Position numbers and translations under genes: made by a program | Notes under the pieces: generated by a model | Told to the model about the DNA's origin: nothing | The model's database searches: none | What the model saw: the letters and a program-made list of their open reading frames with translations, nothing else | DNA from: Muribaculaceae bacterium | GTDB taxonomy: Bacteria > Bacteroidota > Bacteroidia > Bacteroidales > Muribaculaceae | Length of the DNA: 35,258 bases | Direction: 5' to 3' | NCBI GenBank assembly: GCA_029062005.1 | Contig: JAIDQZ010000142.1 | Span: forward strand, 1 to 35,258 | Shown here: piece after piece, positions 1 to 7,498 of the stretch | How positions within the stretch are numbered: the stretch's first letter is position 1 | Layout of the letters: every line of letters starts with the position of its first letter

Positions 1-75
1 GCTCCATCGCCAAAAGTCAAAAATCGATCCAACCCAGCGACCCCAGGGGCTCTGAAATTTTATGAGATGGGGTCT
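1..75 (+). repeat. Partial copy (right end) of the dispersed palindromic-ended element
   Basis: The first 75 bases match the right end of the complete element at 15983-16360 with two differences, and match the copy at the window end exactly over the shared 75 bases. The last 35 bases are the terminal inverted repeat, ending GGGGTCT at position 75. The rest of the copy lies outside the window. The SPFH gene starts 45 bases downstream. Confidence 0.9.
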
Positions 76-120
76 AAAAAAGAAAAGTATTAAGGTATGT
101 ATAATTAAAAATATAAAATT

Positions 121-1086
121 ATGAATGAAAACAAAGAGATTTCCTTTGCAGGAAAGGTAGTGAACGGATTCGGGATGTTGGTTCTGGTATTGCTGCTCCC
201 TGTGATCATTGCAGCATCTTTTATAGTGCTTCCCGAGGAAGAATACTGGATTGCAGGAATAATCACCGGAATTTGCGTCATAGGACTTATTATCCTGCTT
301 TGTGGTTTTTTTGTGCTTCAGCCTAATCAGTCTGTTGTGATGATATTTTTCGGAAAATATCGCGGTACATTCAGAAACACAGGATTCTATTGGGTGAATC
401 CGTTTATGACAAAAAAGAAGGTATCATTGCGTATCAGAAACATGGATGTTGCTCCTATAAAGGTAAACGACAAGATCGGTAATCCTGTTATGATTGGTCT
501 TGTGCTCGTGTGGAAGGTGAAGGACACATACCGGGCTGTATTTGACGTGGATGCCGGGGATATTAATTTGCTCAATGTATCAAACGATTCAAAAAACGTA
601 CAAGCTTTACAGGGAGATTCCGTTGCGAAAGCACTTAATGCTTTTGTGGCGATACAGAGTGATGCGGCACTCAGAGAAGTTGCCGGCAAATACGCTTATG
701 ATGAAGAGGGTGGCAAGCATGATGAGATCACACTCCGCAGTGATGGTGACGAGATCAACGAGCAGCTTGAAGCGAAGCTCAACGAGCGTTTGGCTATGGC
801 TGGGATCGAGGTCGTGGAAGCAAGACTAAATTATCTTGCATATGCGCCGGAGATCGCGGCAGTGATGCTTCGTCGCCAGCAGGCATCGGCAATCATTGCC
901 GCTCGTGAAAAGATAGTGGAGGGAGCTGTCAGCATGGTGAAGATGGCACTTGACCAACTCAGTGAGGAGCAGATAGTCGAGCTTGACGAAGAGCGTAAGG
1001 CTACAATGGTGAGCAATCTTCTTGTTGTGCTCTGTGCCGATGAGCCTGCCCAGCCTGTGCTTAATACTGGAACTCTCTATCAATGA
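121..1086 (+). CDS. SPFH/Band 7 domain membrane protein
   Basis: This 321-residue protein belongs to the SPFH (stomatin/prohibitin/flotillin) superfamily of membrane scaffold proteins that organise membrane microdomains. Two hydrophobic segments (about 17-37 and 45-66) anchor the N-terminus. The Band 7 domain follows from about residue 66 ([19 protein letters not shown]), with the typical N-P-F turn near 93-95 and a helical region rich in Glu, Lys and Arg from about 205 to 270. The exact client is unknown. The small ribbon-helix-helix gene at 1135 follows after 48 bases on the same strand and is probably cotranscribed. The start is the first in-frame ATG after the repeat copy at 1-75. I am confident of the family, not of the cellular process. 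Confidence 0.88.
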   Translation: MNENKEISFAGKVVNGFGMLVLVLLLPVIIAASFIVLPEEEYWIAGIITGICVIGLIILLCGFFVLQPNQSVVMIFFGKYRGTFRNTGFYWVNPFMTKKKVSLRIRNMDVAPIKVNDKIGNPVMIGLVLVWKVKDTYRAVFDVDAGDINLLNVSNDSKNVQALQGDSVAKALNAFVAIQSDAALREVAGKYAYDEEGGKHDEITLRSDGDEINEQLEAKLNERLAMAGIEVVEARLNYLAYAPEIAAVMLRRQQASAIIAAREKIVEGAVSMVKMALDQLSEEQIVELDEERKATMVSNLLVVLCADEPAQPVLNTGTLYQ

Positions 1087-1134
1087 TCAATTACTAATGA
1101 GAAATGGAAAGAGATCATTTCTAATTAATCTTTA

Positions 1135-1296
1135 ATGGGTAAACAGGCAAATAAGGGATTTCTTCTTCGGCTTGATGCTGAGATGATGGAACAGGTTGAG
1201 AAATGGGCTGCGCAGGAATTCCGTTCTGTCAACGGGCAGATCCAATGGATTATAGCCGAATCGTTGAAGAGACACGGAAGAATGAAAAAAGAATAG
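1135..1296 (+). CDS. Small Arc/ribbon-helix-helix-type DNA-binding protein (53 aa)
   Basis: This ORF of 53 codons plus stop is easily missed because of its size. It begins MGKQANKGFLLRLDAEMMEQ and continues with two amphipathic helices, VEKWAAQEF and VNGQIQWIIAESLKRH. A short beta strand (FLLRLD) followed by two helices, with the S-V-N-x-x-I turn, is the layout of Arc/MetJ-type ribbon-helix-helix DNA-binding proteins. These bind DNA as dimers through the strand. It lies 48 bases after the SPFH gene and 22 bases before the flavin reductase-like gene, all on one strand. From general familiarity I expect an SPFH-Arc pairing in Bacteroidales, so autoregulation or a shared complex is plausible but unproven. 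Confidence 0.8.
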   Translation: MGKQANKGFLLRLDAEMMEQVEKWAAQEFRSVNGQIQWIIAESLKRHGRMKKE

Positions 1297-1318
1297 GCAA
1301 TTTAAATGATAATAAGTT

Positions 1319-1882
1319 ATGAAAACTTTTAAACCTAAGGCATGGCTGCTTCCCCAGCCGGTGCTTATTGTTGGCACATACAATGTAGACGGCACTCCTA
1401 ATGCTATGAATGCGGCATGGGGCGGACAGTGGGACAGTTCGGAATTGATGATTTCAATGGGCAAACATGCCACGACTGAAAATCTTGACCGTTGTGGTGA
1501 TTTTACGGTGGCGTTTGCAACGGAAGATACTTTGGTTGCCGCTGATTATGTCGGTATTGTGAGTGGAAAACAGAATCCGGACAAGATAGTACGTACTGGA
1601 TGGAAATCATCTAAAGGTGAAAATGTGGATGCCCCGGTGTTCGACTGTTTCCCTATGACATTGGAATGCCGGATAAAGGAAAAACTTTATGAGTCTCAGA
1701 CCGGCTATTATATCATAGCTGAAATTGTGAATATCGTGTGTCTGGAAAACTTCCTTTCAGAAGATGGCAAGCCTGACGTGGAAAAGATGCATCTCATTAC
1801 TTTTGATCCTGTACATAATGGATACATTGTTTTGGGTAAACGTGTCGGCAATGCATTTCACGACGGAATGTCACTGAAATAA
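1319..1882 (+). CDS. Flavin reductase-like (FMN-binding split barrel) family protein
   Basis: At 187 residues this fits the flavin reductase-like family, whose members bind FMN in a split-barrel fold and often act as NAD(P)H:flavin oxidoreductases or electron carriers in the cytoplasm. The N-terminal strand and turn LIVGTYNVDGTPNAMNAAWG (about 16-35) is the characteristic start of the flavin pocket, followed by S-M-G-K-H at 46-50 and N-L-D near 55-57. No signal peptide is present. The substrate cannot be inferred. It ends six bases before the stop of the convergent DUF3237 gene. Confidence 0.82.
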   Translation: MKTFKPKAWLLPQPVLIVGTYNVDGTPNAMNAAWGGQWDSSELMISMGKHATTENLDRCGDFTVAFATEDTLVAADYVGIVSGKQNPDKIVRTGWKSSKGENVDAPVFDCFPMTLECRIKEKLYESQTGYYIIAEIVNIVCLENFLSEDGKPDVEKMHLITFDPVHNGYIVLGKRVGNAFHDGMSLK

Positions 1883-1887
1883 CACAT

Positions 1888-2367
1888 TCATTCAGCCATC
1901 CATACCCGAAGAGTGATTGCATCTTGCTCAAAACCTACCGGACGGCATACGAATATACGGTTGTTGAGCCAATTGTAGGGAGAGTTGATGTCACAATCAA
2001 ATTTCGGGGAAGTCATGAAGTAGGAATCATCAGGTGCAAACCTGTTGATTCCTTCATTGCATACATGGATAGCCACGGAATCATTGGTTAATATAGTGTA
2101 GATAGCCCGGAGTTCGGACCTTTGCTGATCAGGATTTACTATCTGATAGTCTGCTCCTCCTGGGATTAACTTCCCGTTTACCTTCCCTGTCACTTCGCCT
2201 CCTGTGATGGGAATGGTTACGCTGACTCCATGTGGATTTTGACCGCCGTTGATTGCTGATCCTATTTCTGCACGAATGTCAAAGACATGGGTCAGCACAG
2301 GAGCCTTCGCTGAAATGCTGACACAGAATGCTATTGCCGTGCAAAGTGAGGCTATTGGTCTGTTCAT
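1888..2367 (-). CDS. DUF3237 family exported protein
   Basis: This 159-residue protein matches the DUF3237 beta-barrel family. Visible family features are GGEVTGKVNGKLIPGGADY at about 56-74, the variable stretch ending in ELRAIY near 85-90, YFMTSPKFD at 116-124 and YNWLNNRIFV at 131-140. Residues 1-20 look like a cleavable signal peptide, so it is probably periplasmic or exported, which is less usual for the family. It starts 9 bases after the stop of cdsA and is probably cotranscribed with it. No biochemical function is established for the family, and none is proposed here. Confidence 0.8.
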   Translation of the reverse strand: MNRPIASLCTAIAFCVSISAKAPVLTHVFDIRAEIGSAINGGQNPHGVSVTIPITGGEVTGKVNGKLIPGGADYQIVNPDQQRSELRAIYTILTNDSVAIHVCNEGINRFAPDDSYFMTSPKFDCDINSPYNWLNNRIFVCRPVGFEQDAITLRVWMAE

Positions 2368-2376
2368 AAAGAATAA

Positions 2377-3213
2377 TTAATTCAGTAGCAGAAGGAGGAA
2401 TAATGCCATCGGGAATGCTATCAGGAAAGAATCTATACGGTCAAGAATACCTCCGTGTCCGGGAATCCAGTGTCCTGAGTCCTTCACTCCATAGAAGCGT
2501 TTGATTTTAGATTCGAGAAGATCGCCGAGCGTTCCGAAGACACAGGTGAAGACACCTGTCGACATCCACATCCAAAGTGGTATGTTTTCCATTCCGAAGA
2601 ATCCTGAACAGTATCTGTCAAGCAGGAATGCCCCCGCCAGTGTAAGGGCACATCCTCCGATAAAACCTTCCCATGTCTTGTTAGGAGAGACTGATGGGCA
2701 TAGTTTATGGCGTCCGGTAAGAGATCCCACTATATAGGCGCCTGAATCGTTGATCCATAACAGTACAAAGATGAGCAGGGGAAGCCGCTCTATCGGACTG
2801 ACTGTCATTAAGGCAAGCGGGAAGCCAAGATATCCTACTCCGAAAAGCGGAGCTTTATGGTAGTCTCCGTCTGTAAACTCTTCAAGGCTGACATCCCTTA
2901 TCTTATTGCATGATAAATAGTATAGACATACAAGAATAATCCATATGCCGATAAGACACCATCTCCAAGTGAGTGATAGTACAGGGGTGAATTTGAAGAT
3001 GCTTACGAACAGCAGTACGCATAGCGTGGAAAGTATGAATATTGGAAGTGTCTTACCGGAAAATCCTATGCTCATATTGTTGAGTTCGCATACTCCTATG
3101 GCGGCGAATGCAAGAGCAAGAGCGTAGATGGTCCACTCTCCGAATATGATGGCGAGGATTATGACTGCTGCATAAACTATGCCCGATGCGGCTCTAACTA
3201 AAAACTTGTGCAT
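2377..3213 (-). CDS. cdsA: Phosphatidate cytidylyltransferase
   Basis: CdsA makes CDP-diacylglycerol from phosphatidic acid and CTP in the inner membrane, the branch point to phosphatidylethanolamine and the anionic phospholipids. The 278-residue protein has about eight hydrophobic segments. It carries WINDSGAY (153-160), SPNKTWEGFIGG (176-187), GDLLESKIKR (230-239) and the family signature spread over 244-261, which includes KDSGHWIPGHGGILDRID. The acidic residues of that signature that bind metal are present. It is transcribed divergently from rsmG across a 102-base gap holding a promoter for each side. Confidence 0.96.
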   Translation of the reverse strand: MHKFLVRAASGIVYAAVIILAIIFGEWTIYALALAFAAIGVCELNNMSIGFSGKTLPIFILSTLCVLLFVSIFKFTPVLSLTWRWCLIGIWIILVCLYYLSCNKIRDVSLEEFTDGDYHKAPLFGVGYLGFPLALMTVSPIERLPLLIFVLLWINDSGAYIVGSLTGRHKLCPSVSPNKTWEGFIGGCALTLAGAFLLDRYCSGFFGMENIPLWMWMSTGVFTCVFGTLGDLLESKIKRFYGVKDSGHWIPGHGGILDRIDSFLIAFPMALFLLLLLN

Positions 3214-3241
3214 AAATAAGGGCTACTTTTTGTTATGAATA

Positions 3242-3249
3242 CAAAATTA
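3242..3249 (-). promoter_or_regulatory. Bacteroidetes -7 promoter element for cdsA
   Basis: Read on the minus strand this is TAATTTTG, a perfect TAnnTTTG box 29 bases upstream of the cdsA ATG. No clear -33 TTG was found at the usual distance, so only the -7 element is called. Confidence 0.55.
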
Positions 3250-3303
3250 ATAAAAAAGGTGGATAATCTTATTAATGTATGAGGATTAATTAAGAAAATT
3301 TGT

Positions 3304-3311
3304 TATTTTTG
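3304..3311 (+). promoter_or_regulatory. Bacteroidetes -7 promoter element at the rsmG start
   Basis: TATTTTTG is a perfect TAnnTTTG box ending only four bases before the rsmG ATG. The transcript would begin at or within a few bases of the start codon, so rsmG is probably leaderless. The -33 element is weak. Confidence 0.6.
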
Positions 3312-3315
3312 CATT

Positions 3316-3936
3316 ATGATTGAAAAAATAGCTAAGTATTTCCCTGACCTGACAGACCGTCAAAGGGAGCAGTTTGAGTTGATGATGACTCTTTATCCGG
3401 ATTGGAATGAGAAAATCAACGTCATCAGCCGCAAGGACATTGGTAATCTGGAGGAGAATCATCTTCTTCATAGCCTTGCCATCGCAAAGTTTATTCGTTT
3501 CACTCCGGACTCATCCGTGCTTGATTTCGGAACGGGGGGAGGACTTCCCGGACTTCCGTTGTCTGTGATGTTTCCGGAGGTACATTTTCATTTGATCGAC
3601 AGGATTGGAAAGAAGCTCAAGGTAGCTGCCGATATAGCGGAAAAGCTTGGACTTGAAAATGTCACTTTCCAGCATGGCGACAGTGGCGAATGTCATGATA
3701 AATTCGATTTCGTGGTGAGCCGGGCAGTGATGCCGCAACCTGAACTTGTTAGATTGAGCCGAAGGAATATTTCCGGAATACAGAAAAATGCCCTGCCTAA
3801 CGGAATTATCGCTCTCAAAGGGGGTGACCTTGGTGAGGAACTGAAAAATTTGAAGTCTTCAGAGGTGGTCGAAGTGTCTAATTATTTTGATGAGGAGTTT
3901 TTCAAGACTAAAAAGATAGTATATACTCCCTTGTAA
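3316..3936 (+). CDS. rsmG: 16S rRNA (guanine527-N7)-methyltransferase
   Basis: RsmG (GidB) uses S-adenosylmethionine to methylate G527 in the 530 loop of 16S rRNA. At 206 residues it has normal family length. Conserved blocks are NVISRKD (35-41), HLLHSLA (49-55), the SAM-binding loop VLDFGTGGGLPGL (68-80), the acidic strand end LID near 93-95, and DFVVSRAV (131-138). The N-terminus YFPDLTDRQREQFE matches the expected start of Bacteroidales RsmG, which supports this ATG despite the almost absent 5' leader. The hydrolase at 3957 follows after 20 bases and is probably in the same operon. Confidence 0.96.
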   Translation: MIEKIAKYFPDLTDRQREQFELMMTLYPDWNEKINVISRKDIGNLEENHLLHSLAIAKFIRFTPDSSVLDFGTGGGLPGLPLSVMFPEVHFHLIDRIGKKLKVAADIAEKLGLENVTFQHGDSGECHDKFDFVVSRAVMPQPELVRLSRRNISGIQKNALPNGIIALKGGDLGEELKNLKSSEVVEVSNYFDEEFFKTKKIVYTPL

Positions 3937-3956
3937 TGAGATTAAGTTGTTGAAAT

Positions 3957-4601
3957 ATGTTGAAGATAGCAAAATTCGGTTTTTATATGTTCGGTATCAA
4001 CACATATGTGGTGTTTGATCCCGATGTGAAAGAAGCTGCCATTATCGACCCGGGAATGAGCCGTATGGAAGAATTTGATGCAATGGCAAGTTTTATAGAA
4101 CGGGAAAGACTGACGGTGACCCATCTCATAAATACTCATCTGCATATAGATCATGCAATTTCAGATAACTGGGTTAAGGAGAAATACGGAGTGCCTGTAG
4201 AGGCTCATGCCGGCGATGCCCGGCTTGGTCTTCAGCTTGCGCGGCAGGCACAGGGATTCGGTATTCCCGGTATAGAGGGTGCGGTTGAGATAGGTCATGA
4301 GCTTAAGGAAGGGGATGTCATAAAGATTGGAAACGGCAGACTGAAAGTGCTTCATGTGCCGGGTCACAGTCCGGGCAGCATATGCCTTTATGACAAAGAA
4401 GATGGATTTGTCATTGTAGGCGATACTCTGTTTAAGGGGAGTATAGGACGGACAGACCTTATGGGTGGCAACCACCGTCAGCTTGTGGATGCCATAAAAG
4501 ACAAACTTATGACTCTTCCCATGGAAACCGCTGTTTATTCCGGACATGGCGAAGCGACTACCATAAGACGGGAGTTTGATACTAACCCTTACCTGATATA
4601 A
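3957..4601 (+). CDS. Metallo-beta-lactamase-fold hydrolase, glyoxalase II-like
   Basis: This 214-residue cytoplasmic protein has the full binuclear metal set of the metallo-beta-lactamase fold: THLHIDH at 60-66, His137 in VPGHSPGS, Asp156 in VGDTLF, and His197 in YSGHGE. The GRTDL stretch after the Asp is typical of glyoxalase II-like and persulfide dioxygenase-like members, which act on thioesters or glutathione-like conjugates. It has no extra C-terminal substrate-binding domain, so the substrate is open. It follows rsmG by 20 bases on the same strand. Family confident, reaction not. Confidence 0.87.
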   Translation: MLKIAKFGFYMFGINTYVVFDPDVKEAAIIDPGMSRMEEFDAMASFIERERLTVTHLINTHLHIDHAISDNWVKEKYGVPVEAHAGDARLGLQLARQAQGFGIPGIEGAVEIGHELKEGDVIKIGNGRLKVLHVPGHSPGSICLYDKEDGFVIVGDTLFKGSIGRTDLMGGNHRQLVDAIKDKLMTLPMETAVYSGHGEATTIRREFDTNPYLI

Positions 4602-4662
4602 TTGGAATAGAGTTTAATTGACAATAGACATTGCAGTGTCAAGGCAAGAGTAAATATTTGAT

Positions 4663-5172
4663 ATGGAGGCTATACATACAAGATTGATAAATCTTACCGC
4701 ACTATGTGCGGAATTTTGCAATGCGATTGAGAATTGCGGGGAAATGGAACGCTCAGAGCTTGTTAACGCCCTGCTGGGTTATCTTCCGAGGATATATTTT
4801 GAGTTTCACGACATAGATGCAGGAGTAAGCGCTTCTCTTGACGATTGGGGTATGGGAGTCAGCGGTCATCTTGACGAACAGCAATATGAATCAGCGAGAA
4901 TGCAGCTTGCGATAGCATTTGGTGAAGAGGATACTTATCTTGAGACATTTGAGAAAGATATGAAGTATTCGGACACTCCTATAGCTGCATCTGTCTCGGA
5001 AAATCTTGCTGATATATATCAGCCTCTTTATGATTTTGTAGTGGAGGTAAGGGAAAGCGAAGGTAATAACCTTGAAGATGCCTACCGCGCTTGCAAGGAT
5101 GCATTCAGGGAATATTGGTCACAGACACTTTGCAATGTGATGAGGGCTTTGAACGCAATATATAGTGAATGA
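4663..5172 (+). CDS. DUF5063 family protein
   Basis: A 169-residue acidic, mostly helical, soluble protein without a signal peptide. It resembles the Bacteroidetes DUF5063 family, with the ENLADIYQPLYDFV block near 117-130 and the C-terminal FREYWSQTLCNVMRALNAI block near 148-166. No function is known for the family and no catalytic motif is visible. It starts 61 bases after the upstream hydrolase. Confidence 0.75.
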   Translation: MEAIHTRLINLTALCAEFCNAIENCGEMERSELVNALLGYLPRIYFEFHDIDAGVSASLDDWGMGVSGHLDEQQYESARMQLAIAFGEEDTYLETFEKDMKYSDTPIAASVSENLADIYQPLYDFVVEVRESEGNNLEDAYRACKDAFREYWSQTLCNVMRALNAIYSE

Positions 5173-5215
5173 TACTCTGATTTTCCGAAATATCACAGCC
5201 CGACTCTATCCAACC

Positions 5216-5277
5216 AACAACCTCAAAACTAAACAACCTCAAAACCCAACAACCTCAAAACCCAACAACCCCAAAAT
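5216..5277 (+). repeat. G-less tandem-repeat leader, four 16-bp units
   Basis: Four units of AACAACCTCAAAAC separated by two bases (TA, CC, CC) run at a strict 16-base period from 5216, 5232, 5248 and 5264 directly into the aminopeptidase ATG at 5278. There is no G on the plus strand from 5211 to 5277, so the mRNA leader would be unstructured. No standard promoter was found in the 105-base gap. Confidence 0.85.
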
Positions 5278-6579
5278 ATGATACATAGACTGATGAAATG
5301 GATGGATGCTTCGACCTGCAACTTTCTGGCAGTAGCGACCATCCGGAAGGAATTGGACAATGCAGGCTTCATTCAACTCGACCCACGCGATGAATGGGAG
5401 CTTGAATGTGGTGGTAAATATTACGTGGTGAAGAATGATTCAGCTGTTTTTGCCTTTATAGTGGGTGTGGATGCGCCCGGCTACTCAGGTTTCAGGATAA
5501 TTTCATCCCACAGCGATTCTCCAGGCTTTAAGCTGAAGCCGAACTGCGAGATATATGGCGAAGGGGGAGTGGTAAGCCTGAATGTGGAGAAATATGGTGG
5601 CGGAATCCTTTATACATGGTTTGATCGTCCCCTTTCCATATCCGGTCGTGTCATGACGATGGGGGCTGATTTTCTTCATCCGCAGACTACATTAGTCGAC
5701 ATACGGCGTCCCATATGCACTATTCCGCATCTTGCCATTCACTTTAACCGTGAAGTAAACGAGGGCAATCGGCTGAGTGTTCAGAAAGACATGAAGCCGG
5801 TGGTAGGATACTTCACTCCCGAGCAGATTTCCTCCTATAAGCAGCATGGAGGAGTGGTGAAATGCTTGGTAGCCGAGCATCTCGGTATTCAGCCTGAAGA
5901 GATAATAGACTATGAACTCAATCTTTATCCGTTGGAGACACCTCAACTTATAGGGGTCAATGAAGAGTATTTCCAGAGTGGGCGTATAGATGACCTGAGC
6001 ATGGCCTTTGCCTCTCTTGAGGCGCTTCTCCGGGAATGTGACACTCCATGTGGCGCCACACGTGTCATGGCTGTCTTCGATAACGAAGAGACAGGCTCCG
6101 GAACAAAGCAGGGTGCACATTCTCCGGTGCTCCGCATGATATTGGAGCGCATCTGCCTATGTGTAGGATTCGGACCCCAGGCTTTCTATAAGACCATTGC
6201 AAATTCATTTATGATTTCGGCTGACGACGCTCATGCTTGGCATCCGAATTATAATGAAAAGTATGATCCTACCAATCATCCCGTCATAGGAGGAGGTCCG
6301 GTTGTGAAGATCAATGCCAACTGCAAGTATATGACTGATGCTGACGGAGCTGCTGTCTTCCGGACCCTTTGCGAGGAAGCGGGAGTAAAGTGTCAGTACT
6401 TTGTCAACCATTCAGATGTGGCGGGAGGTTCCACGCTCGGAAATATTCTGACAGCGCAGCTCGACCTCCGGGGTGTGGATATGGGCGCAGCTATATGGGC
6501 TATGCATTCGGCTGCAGAGACTGCCGGTGTTCAGGATCATATTGATGTGGTAAAGGTATTCAGAAGATTTTTCAGTTAG
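5278..6579 (+). CDS. M18 family aminopeptidase (aspartyl aminopeptidase type)
   Basis: M18 peptidases are cytoplasmic binuclear-zinc aminopeptidases that often prefer acidic N-terminal residues and assemble into dodecameric tetrahedra. The 433-residue length is normal. Metal-site motifs are all present: SSHSDSPGFKLKP at 76-88 with His78 and Asp80, RIDDL at 236-240, the DNEETGSG block at 268-275 with the catalytic Glu pair, SADDAHAWHP at 314-323, and NHSDVAGGSTLG at 377-388 with the last His. The gene sits behind the G-less repeat leader. A terminator after it separates it from convergent rubrerythrin. Confidence 0.93.
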   Translation: MIHRLMKWMDASTCNFLAVATIRKELDNAGFIQLDPRDEWELECGGKYYVVKNDSAVFAFIVGVDAPGYSGFRIISSHSDSPGFKLKPNCEIYGEGGVVSLNVEKYGGGILYTWFDRPLSISGRVMTMGADFLHPQTTLVDIRRPICTIPHLAIHFNREVNEGNRLSVQKDMKPVVGYFTPEQISSYKQHGGVVKCLVAEHLGIQPEEIIDYELNLYPLETPQLIGVNEEYFQSGRIDDLSMAFASLEALLRECDTPCGATRVMAVFDNEETGSGTKQGAHSPVLRMILERICLCVGFGPQAFYKTIANSFMISADDAHAWHPNYNEKYDPTNHPVIGGGPVVKINANCKYMTDADGAAVFRTLCEEAGVKCQYFVNHSDVAGGSTLGNILTAQLDLRGVDMGAAIWAMHSAAETAGVQDHIDVVKVFRRFFS

Positions 6580-6641
6580 TTTGAATCGGGATCCATTTTT
6601 TATAAGTGGATTAATTCGCTATAACATATCATGCAATGAAA

Positions 6642-6680
6642 AAGGCTGCTCCCTTGATTGTGGGAACAGCCTTCAATCTT
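6642..6680. terminator. Bidirectional intrinsic terminator between aminopeptidase and rubrerythrin genes
   Basis: A 12-base stem, AAGGCTGCTCCC against GGGAACAGCCTT with one wobble, has a 7-8 base loop. T-rich sequence follows on the plus side and AAAAA precedes it, giving a T run for the minus-strand gene. It lies between two convergent genes. Confidence 0.8.
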
Positions 6681-6692
6681 ATTTTTTTATAA

Positions 6693-7295
6693 TCAGTTTG
6701 CTGGAGCCGGAGCATAGCCGTCTTCCACACACACATAGTGGCTTGTGGGGTGATCACATGCCGGACACTTTACCGGAGGTTCTGTCCCGACGTAGGTGTA
6801 ACCGCATACGAGGCATTTCCATGTCACAGGTTTTTCACGTTTCCAGAGTGTTCCCTTTTGAATCATGTCAAGGAACTTTGCAAAACGGTCGTAGTGGAAT
6901 TTCTCTACGCTTGCTATCGCTTCGAAATGAGAGGCGATTTCGTCAAATCCTTCTTCTTTAGCTGTTTTTGCGGCATCCATATAATAGTCGTATCCACCTT
7001 CCATCTCTTCCTTCATCGCTGTCTGGATGTTGTCGGTTGTCTTGCCGAGGAATCCGGCTTCCGTAGCTACTGATGCAGTGACTTCTGTGTTTTCCAACAT
7101 CTTCAGAAATACTTTTGCATGGTGGAGCTCGTTGTCAGCTGACTCACGGAAAATCACTCCTACTGGGAATAAACCTTCCTTGTCTGCTATTTGTGCGTAG
7201 TAGATATAACGTGCGTATGACTGTGTCTCGTTCAAATAAGAAGCACATATGAGTTGTTCTGTCTGTGTGCCTTTCAGACTTTTTTCATTAGCCAT
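6693..7295 (-). CDS. rbr: Rubrerythrin
   Basis: Rubrerythrin is a cytoplasmic diiron peroxidase that reduces hydrogen peroxide in anaerobes using electrons passed through its rubredoxin domain. The ATG at 7295 gives 200 residues; a TTG three codons further upstream is less likely. The ferritin-like four-helix part holds the iron ligands around Glu23, Glu56-x-x-His59, Glu97/98 and Glu131-x-x-His134. The C-terminal rubredoxin-like site has Cys161-x-x-Cys164 and Cys177-x-x-Cys180. Both domains are complete. It fits a host-associated anaerobe that meets oxygen bursts. Confidence 0.95.
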   Translation of the reverse strand: MANEKSLKGTQTEQLICASYLNETQSYARYIYYAQIADKEGLFPVGVIFRESADNELHHAKVFLKMLENTEVTASVATEAGFLGKTTDNIQTAMKEEMEGGYDYYMDAAKTAKEEGFDEIASHFEAIASVEKFHYDRFAKFLDMIQKGTLWKREKPVTWKCLVCGYTYVGTEPPVKCPACDHPTSHYVCVEDGYAPAPAN

Positions 7296-7369
7296 TTCAA
7301 TCAAGATTTTAATAATGTTGAGGAATGAAGATTGACCGTCATTCCGGTTTCGGTCGTTATTGCTAATAA

Positions 7370-7405
7370 AACAAAGAGATGAGCCTGCAGGTTCACCTCT
7401 TTGTT
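7370..7405 (-). terminator. Intrinsic terminator for the amylase gene
   Basis: A near-perfect 36-base inverted repeat (AACAAAGAG at one end, CTCTTTGTT at the other, CCTGCAGG in the centre, two mismatched pairs). On the minus strand it follows the amylase gene by about 95 bases and is followed by TTTTATTA. It also lies upstream of rubrerythrin, so a role in that gene's 5' region cannot be excluded. Confidence 0.65.
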
Positions 7406-7474
7406 AAAATTTCTTTGTTTTGAGACACTCTTAAAACAAAAATCTGAAGAAACTGGTCAAATTATGGTCCGGTC

Positions 7475-7495
7475 TTTTATGAGATGGGTCCTTAA
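7475..7495 (+). repeat. Relic of the palindromic element's terminal repeat
   Basis: TTTTATGAGATGGGTCCTTAA matches the outer end of the element's terminal repeat plus its TTAA flank (as at 16343-16363) at 19 of 21 positions. No further element sequence is recognisable on either side. It lies four bases beyond the amylase stop codon. It may be a decayed end or an excision scar. Confidence 0.5.
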
Positions 7496-7498
7496 AAA

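Noticed and set aside
5216..5277. CRISPR-like repeat array
   Set aside because: The units are 16 bases with two-base gaps and no unique spacers, so this is a simple tandem repeat. The same applies to the arrays at 25410-25707.
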